NCBI GenBank assembly: GCA_020692215.1
Contig: JAIMKW010000003.1
Location: forward strand, 43,192-107,191
Origin: Sandarakinorhabdus sp.
GTDB taxonomy: Bacteria > Pseudomonadota > Alphaproteobacteria > Sphingomonadales > Sphingomonadaceae
Direction: 5' to 3'
DNA: 64,000 bases
The notes under the pieces were generated by a model. It was not told where the DNA came from and did no database searches. It saw nothing but the letters and a program-made list of their open reading frames with translations. Made by a program: the position numbers and the translations under genes. This document shows positions 16,850-27,498 of the stretch, piece by piece (position 1 is the stretch's first letter; each line of letters starts with the position of its first letter).

Positions 16850-19315
16850 ATGACCCGCCAGAAGGAATTGCGGCTCGCGCTTGTCTGCTACGGCGGCATC
16901 AGCCTTGCTGTTTACATGCACGGCGTGACGAAGGAGCTGTGGAAGCTGCTGCGGGCCAGCGAGGCGCGCAAGAGAGGGCAGGCCGTGGCGAGCGACAGCG
17001 AGGCGCGCACCAAAGGACAGGCCGTGGCGAGCGACAGCGAGGCGCGCAAGAGAGGACAGGCTGCAACCAACGACAGTGAAGCCGTGTGGCACGATTTTCT
17101 GGAGGCGATCGGCGAAACCACCGACCTGTCGGTTATCTGCGATATCCTGACCGGCGCATCGGCTGGGGGGCTGAACGCGGTTCTTCTGTCCAACGCGATT
17201 ACGCTGGGGCACGATATGGAGCCGCTGCGCGACATGTGGCTGGAAAAGGCCGATGTCGACCATCTGCTGGATCCGGCGGCCCGCAGCCGGGGGGCCGTTT
17301 CGCAGCGGCTGGCGCAGTTCTACAAGGAGCCTGTCGCCTGGTTCGCGGCGCGGCAATCCGCAAGCCTGGCGTCGGTCGATGACCCCGAAGTCCGCGCTGA
17401 AGTGGCGCTGAAGCTGGGCGGATTCGTGCGCAGCCGCTGGTTCAAGCCGCCCTTTTCGGGCGATGTGCTGACCCGGATGCTGGATGATGCGATGGATGCG
17501 ATGGCCGATGGGCGGCCGGGGCAGCCGCTGGTGCCGCCCACCCTGCCGGTCGATCTCTATGTCACCGTGACGGATTACTGGGGCGTGAAGACCGATCTTG
17601 CCATCCATTCGCCGCCCAGGGTGACCGAGCGCGAGCATCGGCGGCTGTTCGCCTTCGCCTCGCCGGCCGTGACACGTGCGCATGGCGAGGAGCGCGATGC
17701 CCTTCTGCCGGCCCGTCATCCGGCAGGAGAGCGCCCTGCGCTGCTGCTGGCAGCCCGCGCCACGGCCAGCTTTCCGGGCGCCTTTCCGCCGGCCTCCATC
17801 GGCGAGGTGGACCGGCTGCTGGCTGAAAAGGGGCAGTCATGGCCGGGCAGGGCGCGCTTTTTAAACACCCAGTTGCACAGCGACCGGCCAGCCGAAGAGA
17901 TCGCGCTGATCGACGGCAGTGTGCTGAACAATGCACCCTTCGGGCCTGCAATAGAGGCCATCCGCACCCGCCCTGCCCACCGCGAGGTGGACCGGCGCTT
18001 TGTTTATATCGATCCCAAGCCCGGCCTTGGGAACGCCGCCGACGCGCTGGACCAGCGCGAGCCCGGCTTCTTCACCGCCATGTACCGCGCGCTGGCCGAC
18101 ATTCCGCGCGAACAGCCCATCCGCGACAGCCTTGAAACAATCGAGACGCTTTCGCGCCGCGTGCGCCGGGTGCGCAGCGTGACGGATGCCATGCGGCCCG
18201 AAGTGGATTCCGCGATCCTGCGGGCGGTGGGGGTGCGCTTTTTCCTGCTGCCGATGACGCCTGAGCGGCTGGGCCGGGCGCGATCGAGGATCCAGTCGGT
18301 TGCAGCGCAGGAGGCGGGCTTTGCCTTTGGTGCCTATGCCCAGCTGAAGCTGCGCGCCGTGCTGGATGAAGCCGCCCGGCTGCTGGCCGGAAGCGCCAGC
18401 CTGGGCCGGCCCGAAGCGGCGCAGTTGCGGGTCGCGCTGGGCATGGCAGGCGAAGCGCGCGGCGCTTATGATCACCATGCAGCCGTTGGGCGCGATGCCG
18501 ACAGTTCGGGCTATGTGACGCTGTTGAAGCAGCTGGACATCGCCTTCCGGGTGCGTCGCCTGCGCTTTTTCATCCGTCGGCTCAGCGCCGAGATGGCGGC
18601 CTCGTCCAGCCCGGATGAACGTGGCCGCGCCGAAGAACTGAAGGCGGCGCTGCACGCGGCGGTTGCATCGTTCGAGGCGCGGCGCGGCATGCCCGAAGGC
18701 CTTGAAGCCGAGCCGCTGGCGCAGGCCGCCGCTGCGATTCTGGGTGCATCATCGGCCGAAGAGCGGCAGGTGGCGGCCGGCGCTGCCATCGATGCGCTGG
18801 CCGGGCAGCTGGGGCTTTCGGGGCTGGATTCAGCGACCGACCGCGTGCTGGTGGAGGCCGCGGCCGATCCGCGCTTTGGCCGCCCGATGCGGCGGAGCCT
18901 GGTGCGCACCTGGCTGGGCTTTCCCTTCTATGATATCGCGATCATGCCGCTGATGCAGGAAGCCGCTTCCGACAGTTTCGAGGAGCTGAAGGTGGACCGC
19001 ATTTCGCCCGATGATGCCTTTGCCTTGCGCAGGGGCGGCACGCGGGCCTGCCTGAAGGGATGGCAGCTGAACGCCTTTGCGGCCTTCTTCAGCCGCGCCT
19101 ATCGCGAGAATGATTATCTGTGGGGCCGCCTGCATGCGGCCGAACGCCTTGTCGATATTGTTGCATCCGCTGTGCCGGATGCGCCGGTTGATGCACGGCA
19201 TTGGAAGGGCAAGCTGTTCCACGCGATCCTGGCCGCCGAACGGCCACATCTGCAGCGGGTGCAACCGCTGTTCGACGAACTCGAGGGGGTTATGAAGCAA
19301 TGGGCAACGCCGTGA
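16850..19315 (+). CDS. patatin-like phospholipase-related protein
   Basis: An 821-residue protein of the long bacterial patatin-related family. The N-terminus LRLALVCYGGISLAVYMHGVTKEL at 8-31 carries the oxyanion loop, followed by the nucleophile elbow LTGASAGGLNA with Ser 104 and the catalytic Asp in LIDGSVLNNAPF near 350. It is predicted to hydrolyse acyl esters of lipids; no signal peptide is visible. Residues 37-75 are three copies of a 13-residue unit (SEARKRGQAVASD) inserted in the loop before the nucleophile, which is odd (see repeat entry). It overlaps the following exported serine hydrolase by 16 nt, suggesting coupled translation. Confidence 0.82.
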   Translation: MTRQKELRLALVCYGGISLAVYMHGVTKELWKLLRASEARKRGQAVASDSEARTKGQAVASDSEARKRGQAATNDSEAVWHDFLEAIGETTDLSVICDILTGASAGGLNAVLLSNAITLGHDMEPLRDMWLEKADVDHLLDPAARSRGAVSQRLAQFYKEPVAWFAARQSASLASVDDPEVRAEVALKLGGFVRSRWFKPPFSGDVLTRMLDDAMDAMADGRPGQPLVPPTLPVDLYVTVTDYWGVKTDLAIHSPPRVTEREHRRLFAFASPAVTRAHGEERDALLPARHPAGERPALLLAARATASFPGAFPPASIGEVDRLLAEKGQSWPGRARFLNTQLHSDRPAEEIALIDGSVLNNAPFGPAIEAIRTRPAHREVDRRFVYIDPKPGLGNAADALDQREPGFFTAMYRALADIPREQPIRDSLETIETLSRRVRRVRSVTDAMRPEVDSAILRAVGVRFFLLPMTPERLGRARSRIQSVAAQEAGFAFGAYAQLKLRAVLDEAARLLAGSASLGRPEAAQLRVALGMAGEARGAYDHHAAVGRDADSSGYVTLLKQLDIAFRVRRLRFFIRRLSAEMAASSSPDERGRAEELKAALHAAVASFEARRGMPEGLEAEPLAQAAAAILGASSAEERQVAAGAAIDALAGQLGLSGLDSATDRVLVEAAADPRFGRPMRRSLVRTWLGFPFYDIAIMPLMQEAASDSFEELKVDRISPDDAFALRRGGTRACLKGWQLNAFAAFFSRAYRENDYLWGRLHAAERLVDIVASAVPDAPVDARHWKGKLFHAILAAERPHLQRVQPLFDELEGVMKQWATP
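16958..17083 (+). repeat. three in-frame 39-bp tandem repeats within the patatin gene
   Basis: Units at 16958-16996, 16997-17035 and 17036-17074, then nine bases of a fourth. Units 1 and 2 differ at few positions, unit 3 has diverged at its end. Each unit encodes 13 residues starting SEAR, so the frame is kept. The repeat falls between two conserved parts of the catalytic domain. Confidence 0.95.
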
Positions 19316-20610
19316 ATGCACTGGTTCTGAGCCGCCGTTCGATGCTGGGTGCCATTGCATCGAGCGCGCTGATGGCGGGTGCGGGTGCGCCTGCGTGGGC
19401 CCGGGCATCCGGCTATGCTGCAACCCAGGCGCTGATCGACGGCTATGTATCGAAGGGGCTGGTGCCCGGGGCCATTGTCGGCATTGTGAAGCCCGGACGG
19501 TTCGCCCCGACATGGCTTACGGCGGGGCGCACGCTGTTCGAAGGCGGGGATCCGGTTTCGCCGCGCACCTTGTGGCGGCTTTATTCGATGACCAAGCCGG
19601 TTACCGGGATCGCCGTGATGCAGCAGGTGGCAGCTGGCAAGCTTGGCATCGATACGCCGATTGCCGATATCATGCCCGAGTTTCGCGAAATGCGGGTGCT
19701 GGTGGACCCGGAAAAGGGCCTTGAAAGCCGCCCGGCGGAAAGGCCGATCCTGGTGCGCCACCTGCTGACCCATTCGGCGGGCTTTACCTATACCATCACG
19801 GGCAATGGCCCGCTGGAGAAGGAATATCGGCGCATGGGACTCCTTCCCATGTCGGCGGGCGGGGCGAACCAGCCGGGGGATACGCCGGCACCCGACCTTG
19901 GCACCTACATGCAGAGGCTGGCGACCTTGCCGCTGCACTATGAGCCAGGCACGAAGTGGCGCTATTCGGTCAGCATGGATGTGGCGGGTGCGCTGCTGGA
20001 AAGGCTGACGCAAAAGACGCTGGACCGTGTGTTTGCAGAGCAGATTTTCGATCCGCTGGGGATGCAGGACACCGGCTTCTGGGTGGACAGGGTGCAGCAG
20101 AAGCGGCTTGCGGGGCTGTATGCCTGGGTGGATCCCAAGACGTTCAAGCCTGCGGGCAAGCCGTTCCTGGCCGATGGCCCGGCGAAAAGCGAATGGGCCG
20201 CGCGGCCGGTGATGCTGGCGGGCGGGGCCGGGCTTGTCGGGTCGGCGGAAAATTATGCGCGCTTTGCACAGCTGATGCTGAACGAGGGGATGTTCGAGGG
20301 CAAGGTGCTGCTGCCGCGCGCCACAGCCCGGCTTGCCATGTCGAACCTGATGGAGCGCGGCGTGCTGTTCCGTGATGGGGATGGCAACGGCGCCGGCGGG
20401 CGGGCCATTCTTTCGGATTCCGCGGGCACCGAACCGGGGCGATACCGGGTGGGCACCTGGGGCTGGGGGGGTGCTGCGAGCACGCTGTTCCATGTCGACC
20501 CGGTGCGGGGCCATGCGGTGGTTCTGATGCTGCAATCGGTGGGCAACCCGGATGGCCCGAACGAGCAGCTGTTCAACACGGCGCTGGCCGCCGACAGCCC
20601 GGTGGGCTGA
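19300..20610 (+). CDS. Tat-exported serine hydrolase (class C beta-lactamase fold)
   Basis: A 436-residue beta-lactamase-related serine hydrolase. The N-terminus has a twin-arginine type signal, SRRSMLGAIASSALMAGAGAP at 11-31, cut after AWA. The catalytic SxxK is SMTK at 96-99 and the second motif YSV at 222-224 (WRYSVSMD). The third motif is not the usual KTG; GTWGWGGAAST near 385 takes its place, as in esterases and DD-peptidase relatives. Function is likely an ester or peptide hydrolase in the periplasm, not antibiotic resistance. The ATG at 19300 lies within the patatin gene's last codons; an earlier frame start at 19201 lacks the signal at its N-terminus. Confidence 0.85.
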   Translation: MGNAVNALVLSRRSMLGAIASSALMAGAGAPAWARASGYAATQALIDGYVSKGLVPGAIVGIVKPGRFAPTWLTAGRTLFEGGDPVSPRTLWRLYSMTKPVTGIAVMQQVAAGKLGIDTPIADIMPEFREMRVLVDPEKGLESRPAERPILVRHLLTHSAGFTYTITGNGPLEKEYRRMGLLPMSAGGANQPGDTPAPDLGTYMQRLATLPLHYEPGTKWRYSVSMDVAGALLERLTQKTLDRVFAEQIFDPLGMQDTGFWVDRVQQKRLAGLYAWVDPKTFKPAGKPFLADGPAKSEWAARPVMLAGGAGLVGSAENYARFAQLMLNEGMFEGKVLLPRATARLAMSNLMERGVLFRDGDGNGAGGRAILSDSAGTEPGRYRVGTWGWGGAASTLFHVDPVRGHAVVLMLQSVGNPDGPNEQLFNTALAADSPVG

Positions 20611-20634
20611 CCGAGTGAGAGGATATCGCGCGCC

Positions 20635-21903
20635 ATGCCCCTGACCAACCACCCGCTGCGAAGCCGGGTTGTTTCCGAAATGCACATGCGGCGCATGCCG
20701 TCGCTGGCTGCGCCATGCCAGATGGTGCAGGTGATCCGCATCATCGATGCCCAGGACCATGGCCGCGAGCGCAGCCATGCCGCCGCAATGCCCGGTGTTT
20801 CGCGGCCCGAAGCGCTGGTGAGCGCCCGGCACATTTCCGGAATTGCGCCGGGCGGCATCGAATATGTGTGGGAACGCCACAGCGAAGCGACGACTTCGAC
20901 GGTTATCTTTCCGCGCCGGGCGGCGGCCGATGTGTTCAGCCAGATGCAGGACGATTCGCAGCCAATGCGCTGGCTGACGGACGCGCCGGGCGGGGTGATC
21001 CGCGCCGTGCGGGTGGGCATCGTGGCGACCGAGGACGAAGGTGCCGAAATTGCCAAGGCGGTCGGCTTCAGCGAGCCCGATCTGGTATCCTGCCATATCG
21101 GCAAGGTTCGCATCTGGTCGGATTTCATGCTGCACGGCGATGGTTTCGGGCGGTTGCTGGTGGCCGCGAACGGCGTTTCCCCCAACGATCTGGGCCGGCT
21201 GGTGCAGAAGGTGCAGGAGCTGGGCAATTACCGCAACATGGCGCTTCTGGGCCTGCCGATGGCGCAGGAAAAGGCGCGCGAGGTGGCCGAGGCCGAGGGC
21301 GCCATTGTCGACATCGCCGAGCGTATGGCGAGGGGCGAGGGCGACCGTGCCTTGCTGGACGAGCTTTCGGCGCTGGCATCGCGCGTGACTTCGCTGACTG
21401 CGGCCACGGCCTTTCGCATGAGTGCGACAGCGGCCTACACCTCGATCGCGACCGACCGGATGGAGCAGCTGGCCAGCAGCCCGGTGGAAGGCACTATCAC
21501 CCTTGAGGAGTTCACCGAGCGCCGCCTGCTGCCTGCTGCGCGCACCTGCGCGAGCTTCGTGAACCGGCTGGAAAGCCTGTCGGTGCGGATCGAGCGGGCA
21601 ACTTCGCTGCTGCGCACACGGGTGGAGATGTCGGTCGAGGAGCAGAATGTGGCGCTGCTGAAATCAATGAACCGCACGTCGGTTCGCCAGGTGCGGCTGC
21701 AAAAGCTGGTGGAGGGCCTGTCGGTGATGGCGGTGAGCTACTATGCTGTCGGATTGCTGGCCTATCTGTTCAAGGGCGTGGCGCCGATGCTGGGCAGCAC
21801 GGTTGAACTGCTGGCCGCGCTGGCTGTCGTGCCGGTGTTCATCATTGTCTGGCTGTATATGCGCAGCAAGGTGAAGAGCATCGACAAGGAGCCCGAGGCT
21901 TAG
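20635..21903 (+). CDS. DUF3422 membrane protein
   Basis: A 422-residue protein with a C-terminal membrane anchor: two hydrophobic helices at about 363-385 and 388-408 followed by a basic cytosolic tail. The long N-terminal part opens NHPLRSRVVSEMHMRRMPSL, matching DUF3422, which is widespread in Alphaproteobacteria. The middle (RVTSLTAATAFRMSATAAY, RRLLPAARTCASFVNRLE) is helical. No enzymatic motif is recognisable; homologs are loosely linked to membrane ion or small-molecule functions, but I cannot assign one. It follows the serine hydrolase after 24 nt. Confidence 0.8.
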   Translation: MPLTNHPLRSRVVSEMHMRRMPSLAAPCQMVQVIRIIDAQDHGRERSHAAAMPGVSRPEALVSARHISGIAPGGIEYVWERHSEATTSTVIFPRRAAADVFSQMQDDSQPMRWLTDAPGGVIRAVRVGIVATEDEGAEIAKAVGFSEPDLVSCHIGKVRIWSDFMLHGDGFGRLLVAANGVSPNDLGRLVQKVQELGNYRNMALLGLPMAQEKAREVAEAEGAIVDIAERMARGEGDRALLDELSALASRVTSLTAATAFRMSATAAYTSIATDRMEQLASSPVEGTITLEEFTERRLLPAARTCASFVNRLESLSVRIERATSLLRTRVEMSVEEQNVALLKSMNRTSVRQVRLQKLVEGLSVMAVSYYAVGLLAYLFKGVAPMLGSTVELLAALAVVPVFIIVWLYMRSKVKSIDKEPEA

Positions 21904-21919
21904 GGTTTTCAGCGGGCTT

Positions 21920-22978
21920 TCAGCCGTGGCCGAGCCGGGCGAGGGCCCAGCGGGCGGCATCGGCCACGGCATCATCCGGATCGCCCAGCAGGGCTGAAAC
22001 CGCAGGCACCAGGGCATCCAGCCCGCTGTTTCCCGCCGCATAGAGGCAGTTGCGCACGAAGCGGTTGCGGCCGATCCGCTTGATGGGGGAGCCCGAGAAG
22101 ACGGTGCGGAATGCAGCGTCGTCCAGTGCCAGAAAATCGGCCAGACGGGGCGCCGCCAGCTCGGCGCGCGGCAGCAGTGCCGGATCTGCCGGGTGCGATG
22201 CAAAACGGTTCCACGGGCAGGCGGCGAGGCAATCGTCGCAGCCGTAGATGCGGTTTCCCAATGCTGTGCGGAATTCGGCGGGGATGGGGCCCTTGTGCTC
22301 GATTGTGAGGTAGGAAATGCAGCGCCGCGCATCGACCTTGTAGGGTGCGACGATGGCGCCGGTCGGACAGGCGGAGATGCAGGCGGTGCAGCTGCCGCAG
22401 CTGGCTGTTGCAGCAGAGGTGCGCGTGGAACCATGGCTGCGGGGTGTGTGCTGCGGCTCCAGCGCGGCTGTCGTGTAGATGGCGCCCAGGAACAGCCAGT
22501 TGCCGTGCTGGCGCGACAGCAGGTTCGTGTGCTTGCCCTGCCAGCCAAGGCCGGCAGCCTGCGCCAGCGGTTTTTCCATGACCGGCGCGGTATCAACAAA
22601 CAGCTTCACATCCTCGCCGGATTGCCGGTGCAGCCAGCTTGCCAGCGCCTTGAGCTTTGATTTGACGACATCGTGATAATCGCGCCCCAGTGCATAGACC
22701 GAAATGGTCGCAAGCTCTGGCCGGCCAAGGTTGCGCGCCGGATCGAGCGGGGGGGTGTAGGGCAGTCCCAGCATGATGATGGAGCGCACCTCTGGCCAGA
22801 GGCCTGTGGGCGATCCGCGGCGTTCGGCTGTGTCGGCCATCCACGCCATGTCGCCGTGGCAGCCGTCTGCCAGCCAGGCGTTCAGCCGGGCTTCGGTTTC
22901 GGGCGCGGCGTTGGCGTTGGCGATCCCGAATGCAGCAAAGCCCAGCGCTCGCGCCTCGGCCTCCAGACGCTCGGACAT
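21920..22978 (-). CDS. queG: epoxyqueuosine reductase QueG
   Basis: QueG performs the last step of queuosine synthesis in tRNA, reducing epoxyqueuosine with a cobalamin cofactor and two [4Fe-4S] clusters. [16 protein letters not shown] and [13 protein letters not shown] supply the eight cluster cysteines; [15 protein letters not shown] near 134-148 carries the proposed catalytic Asp. HEAT-like segments close the protein. The Met at 22978 gives 352 residues, the family length. The open frame extends to 23074, adding a low-complexity stretch with repeats of SDAP and PGS, which overlaps the upstream gene and lacks a ribosome site. Confidence 0.92.
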   Translation of the reverse strand: MSERLEAEARALGFAAFGIANANAAPETEARLNAWLADGCHGDMAWMADTAERRGSPTGLWPEVRSIIMLGLPYTPPLDPARNLGRPELATISVYALGRDYHDVVKSKLKALASWLHRQSGEDVKLFVDTAPVMEKPLAQAAGLGWQGKHTNLLSRQHGNWLFLGAIYTTAALEPQHTPRSHGSTRTSAATASCGSCTACISACPTGAIVAPYKVDARRCISYLTIEHKGPIPAEFRTALGNRIYGCDDCLAACPWNRFASHPADPALLPRAELAAPRLADFLALDDAAFRTVFSGSPIKRIGRNRFVRNCLYAAGNSGLDALVPAVSALLGDPDDAVADAARWALARLGHG

Positions 22979-22997
22979 CGAGCCCGGCGCGCGATCT

Positions 22998-23066
22998 GGC
23001 GAGCCCGACATCCGGGGCGCGTCAGAAGTCGAGCCCGACGCGCGTTTGGGCGCGTCAGAAATCGAG
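22998..23066 (-). repeat. 33-bp tandem duplication at the FzlA-queG junction
   Basis: GGGCGCGTCAGAAGTCGAG (23015-23033) and the near-identical block at 23048-23066 (one mismatch) are spaced 33 bp apart. The right copy contains the last codons and stop of the upstream gene, so the duplicate to its left looks like a copied gene end. The flanking CGAGCCCGAC is also repeated. Between them GACGCGC (23037-23043) can pair with GCGCGTC. Confidence 0.85.
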
Positions 23067-23720
23067 TTTGTCATAATCCGGCGGCGGGCGCACGCCTTCC
23101 ATCCGATCGGCCAGCAGCGCCCGGAAGCTGGGGCGCGATTTCAGTGCCGAATACCAGATCTTGGCGCTCTGGTGGCCGCCCCAGTCGAGCCCGCCGAGAT
23201 AATCGGCAACCGAAAGCTGGGCGGCGGCGTGGATATCGGCAATCCCGAAGGTGGGGCCGGCCAGCCAGCGATTTTCATCCAGCAGGTCGTCGATATATTG
23301 CAGATGCAGTTCGGCCGCGCGGTTGGCGTTGCGGATGGAAATGCCGTCGGGCATTTCGCGGCTGACAAGCCGCTTGTACATGCGCTCGGCCAGAAGTGGC
23401 GCTGTCACTTCGGCGTAGAAGCGCTGGGCGAACCAGAAAGCCAGCCGCCGGGCTTCGGCCCGCTCGGCAGCGCCGGCGCCGATCAGCGGCGGGCGTTCCA
23501 CCGTTTCATCCAGATATTCCAATATTGCGGCGCTGTCGCACAGGATGAGTGTGCCGTTTTCCAGAACCGGGGTCTGGATGGCGGGATTCAGGCGCGACAG
23601 CGTTTCCCCCCGCTCCCACGGATAGGCGAGCACCAGTTCGCAGGGCACGCCTTTCTCTGCCATGGCAAAGCGGACCGCGCGCGAGAAGGGGCATAAAGGG
23701 AATTGGTGGAGGCGCCACAT
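23055..23720 (-). CDS. fzlA: GST-fold protein, FzlA-like (FtsZ-associated)
   Basis: A 221-residue glutathione S-transferase fold. It starts [19 protein letters not shown] with a thioredoxin-like domain, has [14 protein letters not shown] near 76-89, and an all-helical C-terminal domain. Features shared with FzlA (an FtsZ-binding division protein known in Caulobacter) are [30 protein letters not shown] and the conserved C-terminal tail ending YDKLDF. Placement just upstream of queG is also typical of Alphaproteobacteria. The alternative is a generic GST. Met at 23720 is chosen; 16 upstream residues in frame are not family-like. Confidence 0.65.
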   Translation of the reverse strand: MWRLHQFPLCPFSRAVRFAMAEKGVPCELVLAYPWERGETLSRLNPAIQTPVLENGTLILCDSAAILEYLDETVERPPLIGAGAAERAEARRLAFWFAQRFYAEVTAPLLAERMYKRLVSREMPDGISIRNANRAAELHLQYIDDLLDENRWLAGPTFGIADIHAAAQLSVADYLGGLDWGGHQSAKIWYSALKSRPSFRALLADRMEGVRPPPDYDKLDF

Positions 23721-23878
23721 GAAACACGTCTTTAGCGCGGAGTTTCCGTTGCGCCAGCATCCCGCCACATAAAGTGCAAGAACAGCACCAAAGTGTGTCG
23801 GAAATGCCGTTGCGCCATTCTGGCAGCTTGGCCTGCTGCCCGCACGATGCTAGCGGCTGGGGAAAGAAGGGAGTTACC

Positions 23879-25087
<1,209 letters not shown>

Positions 25088-25125
25088 GGCCGGGCACCCC
25101 ATAAACCGGTTCCGGGAGGCCACCC

Positions 25126-26265
25126 ATGGATTTCAACTTCACCGAAACGCAGTCCATGCTGCGCGACACGCTGCGCCGCTATCTGGCGGACAGCTATGAT
25201 TTCGACAGCCGCCAGGCGATGCTGAAGAAGGATGGCGGGCGCGACCCCGGCATCTGGAAGGCGCTGGCGACCGAGATCGGGCTGCTGGGTGCAGCCCTTC
25301 CCGAGCAATATGGCGGCTTTGGCGGCGGCCCTGTCGATTCGATGGTGCTGATGGAGGAATTTGGCCGGGCCATAGCGGTGGAGCCTTATGTTTCGACCGT
25401 GGTGATCGGCGGCAATGCGCTGGTCGCCGCGGGCGGCGCGCATGCCGATGCGCTGCTGCCGGCCATCATCTCCGGCGAGGCGATCATCGGTGCCGGATTC
25501 TATGAGCCGCAGGGCCGTTACAATCTGGCGGACCTGCGCACGACGGCGAAGGCGGATGGCTCCGGCTGGACCCTGAACGGCCACAAGTCCGTTGTGGTTG
25601 CAGCCCCTTATGCCACGCATTTCCTTGTTACCGCGCGCACCGGCGGAAGCCAGCGCGAGGGCGCGGGCGTGTCTTTGTTCCTGGTGGAGGCGAACAGCAA
25701 GGGCATTGTCCGCCGGGATTACCCGACTGTCGATGGTTTCATGGCCTCCGAACTCTATTTCGAGAATGCCAGTGTCGGCCCGCAGGCGCTTCTGGGCGCG
25801 GAAGGCGGGGCGTTGCCGCTGGTCGAGACGCTGGTCGATCATGCCACGATGGCGGTGTGCGCCGAGGCAACGGGCGCCATGCTGAAGCTGCACGAGCTGA
25901 CGCTGGACTATGCCCGGCAGCGCAAGCAGTTCGGCAAGGCCATCGGCGATTTCCAGGTGATTCAGCACCGCTTGGTCGACATGTTCATGGAGGCTGAGCA
26001 GGCCAAATCCATGACGCTGATGGGCACGCTGCGGCTGGACGATGCCGACCGTTCGAAGTGGGTGAGCCAGGCCAAGGCCAAGGTGAACAAGGGCATTCGC
26101 CTGCTGGGCCAGGCCGCTATCCAGACCCATGGCGGCATCGGCATTACCACCGAGCTTTCCGCCGGGCACTATTTCAAGCGTCTGTCGATCATCGAAACCC
26201 AGTTTGGCGATTTCGATCATCACATGGCGCGGCTGGAAGCCGGGCTGATGGCGGAAGCGGCTTAA
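25126..26265 (+). CDS. acyl-CoA dehydrogenase-like partner subunit
   Basis: 379 residues with the acyl-CoA dehydrogenase fold: LRRYLADSYDF near the start, LEEY-type LMEEFGRAIAVEPYVS near 75-91 and the C-terminal RLLGQAAIQTHGGIGIT. Key parts are weak: the flavin region reads GAGFYEPQGRYNLADL without the usual Ser-Gly-Ser, and neither catalytic Glu position is filled (VETLVDHATMAV and HYFKRLSIIETQF). It therefore looks like the structural partner of the preceding dehydrogenase. The ATG at 25126 has GGGAGG upstream. Confidence 0.85.
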   Translation: MDFNFTETQSMLRDTLRRYLADSYDFDSRQAMLKKDGGRDPGIWKALATEIGLLGAALPEQYGGFGGGPVDSMVLMEEFGRAIAVEPYVSTVVIGGNALVAAGGAHADALLPAIISGEAIIGAGFYEPQGRYNLADLRTTAKADGSGWTLNGHKSVVVAAPYATHFLVTARTGGSQREGAGVSLFLVEANSKGIVRRDYPTVDGFMASELYFENASVGPQALLGAEGGALPLVETLVDHATMAVCAEATGAMLKLHELTLDYARQRKQFGKAIGDFQVIQHRLVDMFMEAEQAKSMTLMGTLRLDDADRSKWVSQAKAKVNKGIRLLGQAAIQTHGGIGITTELSAGHYFKRLSIIETQFGDFDHHMARLEAGLMAEAA

Positions 26266-26311
26266 CGAACAGTTCAACCCGCGTTCACGGGCGCAGGCGC
26301 AGATTGCCGGC

Positions 26312-27433
26312 ATGAAACAGTTCCATGGTCGTGCAATTCTGGCTCGTGCATTTCTGGCTCCCGCACTTCTGGGCCTCGCCCTGACGGGCTGCGTTTCCAC
26401 CGGCATGTGGAGCGAGGCGCCGCGGGACGATTATTATTACAACAGTGGTGCGCCTGTGAGCTGGTGGGGATCGAATGTCGGCTCCGTCGATGTGTTCTAT
26501 GGCGCGCTCGCCGGCTATGGCCGGTGGGATATCTATCCCGGCTATGGCCGCGTGTTCATTCCATCGGGTGTCGGGCCGGGGTGGCAGCCCTATTCGCGTG
26601 GCTACTGGATGAACGACCCGCGCTATGGCCGCCGCTGGGTTTCGAGTGAGCCTTTCGGTTGGGCGACCTATCATTATGGCCGCTGGGGCCGGGATAGCCG
26701 TCTGGGCTGGTTCTGGGTGCCCGACACACGCTTTGGCCCCTCGTGGGTCGATTGGCGCAGTTCGGGCGGTTATGACAGCTGGGCACCTTTGCCGCCCATC
26801 GGCTGGAGCCGCTATGCCCGCAGCGGCTATGGCTGGGGCAATGACTGGTGGCTTCATGCGCCATCTGCTTATGCCTGGGGGCCGGGCTATCAACAGCATG
26901 TGCGCCGTGGCCGGCCGGATGGCGTTGCAACCCGCCCCGGCACCAACCAGCCGGCTCCGGGCATCGAACGCCCGCGCCGGGACGATGCGACCGATGGACG
27001 CCATCCCCGCAGCGATGGCTGGCAGCGCGGCGACCGATCCCGGCCGGACCAGATGCGCGATGGGCGGCATCCGCGCAGTGCGCCCGGTGCCGGCATCGGC
27101 ACCAGAGCTGAAGGCAATGAGGCTGGGGTGCGCGGTGGGGATGGCAGACAGATGCGCGGCAATGCCGGGCGCACGGAGGCTGTCCGCACTGCACCGCCGA
27201 GAGGACAGGCTCGTTCTGCTCCGCAGGCGGGACAGGCTCCGCAGCAGGTCCAGGTTCGCTCTGCTCCGCAGCAGGGCCAGGTCAGAGCTGCTCCGCAGCA
27301 GGGTCAGGTCAGAGCTGCTCCGCAGCAGGGTCAGGTCAGAGCTGCTCCGCAGCAGCGGGCTGAGCCCCGCGCGGCCCCTGCCAGACCACCCTCGCGCAGC
27401 AGCGAACCTGCGGTTTCCACGAACCCCGAATGA
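26312..27433 (+). CDS. DUF6600-type surface lipoprotein with low-complexity tail
   Basis: A 373-residue lipoprotein. The lipobox LALTGC places the modified Cys at 27. The next 190 residues are Trp/Tyr/Gly-rich (SVDVFYGALAGYGRWDIYPG, RRWVSSEPFGWATYHYGRWG, WVDWRSSGG), the pattern of DUF6600, a beta-rich domain of unknown function. The last 150 residues are disordered, rich in Arg, Pro, Gln and Ala, and include tandem APQQGQVRA units made from 27-bp repeats. It precedes the Anbu cluster by 65 nt and could be co-transcribed, but the link is not established. Confidence 0.72.
   Translation: MKQFHGRAILARAFLAPALLGLALTGCVSTGMWSEAPRDDYYYNSGAPVSWWGSNVGSVDVFYGALAGYGRWDIYPGYGRVFIPSGVGPGWQPYSRGYWMNDPRYGRRWVSSEPFGWATYHYGRWGRDSRLGWFWVPDTRFGPSWVDWRSSGGYDSWAPLPPIGWSRYARSGYGWGNDWWLHAPSAYAWGPGYQQHVRRGRPDGVATRPGTNQPAPGIERPRRDDATDGRHPRSDGWQRGDRSRPDQMRDGRHPRSAPGAGIGTRAEGNEAGVRGGDGRQMRGNAGRTEAVRTAPPRGQARSAPQAGQAPQQVQVRSAPQQGQVRAAPQQGQVRAAPQQGQVRAAPQQRAEPRAAPARPPSRSSEPAVSTNPE
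27237..27359 (+). repeat. 27-bp tandem repeats in the DUF6600 lipoprotein gene
   Basis: Four 27-bp units start at 27237, 27264, 27291 and 27318 (each beginning CTCCGCAGCAGG), with a partial fifth at 27345 and a diverged copy at 27219. The third and fourth are identical. Each encodes nine residues (APQQGQVRA type) and contains CTGCT-CCGC-AGCAG, a small inverted repeat. Copy number is likely variable between strains. Confidence 0.95.
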
Positions 27434-27498
27434 CTGTTCGGAGCCCGTGGCCCAAAAATCCTGTTGCGTGATCATATTGCGCCGCACAAGATGGGCGG

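Noticed and set aside
20190..20300. Beta-lactamase as antibiotic resistance gene
   Set aside because: The serine hydrolase lacks a KTG-type third motif and shows esterase/DD-peptidase-like features, so a resistance role is not supported.
19114..21135. 673-codon minus-strand frame opposite the serine hydrolase and DUF3422 genes
   Set aside because: Shadow of two clear plus-strand genes, rich in Arg/His/Pro, no ribosome site.
27219..27359. CRISPR-like regular 27-bp repeats
   Set aside because: The repeats are direct with no unique spacers and they encode an in-frame protein tail.
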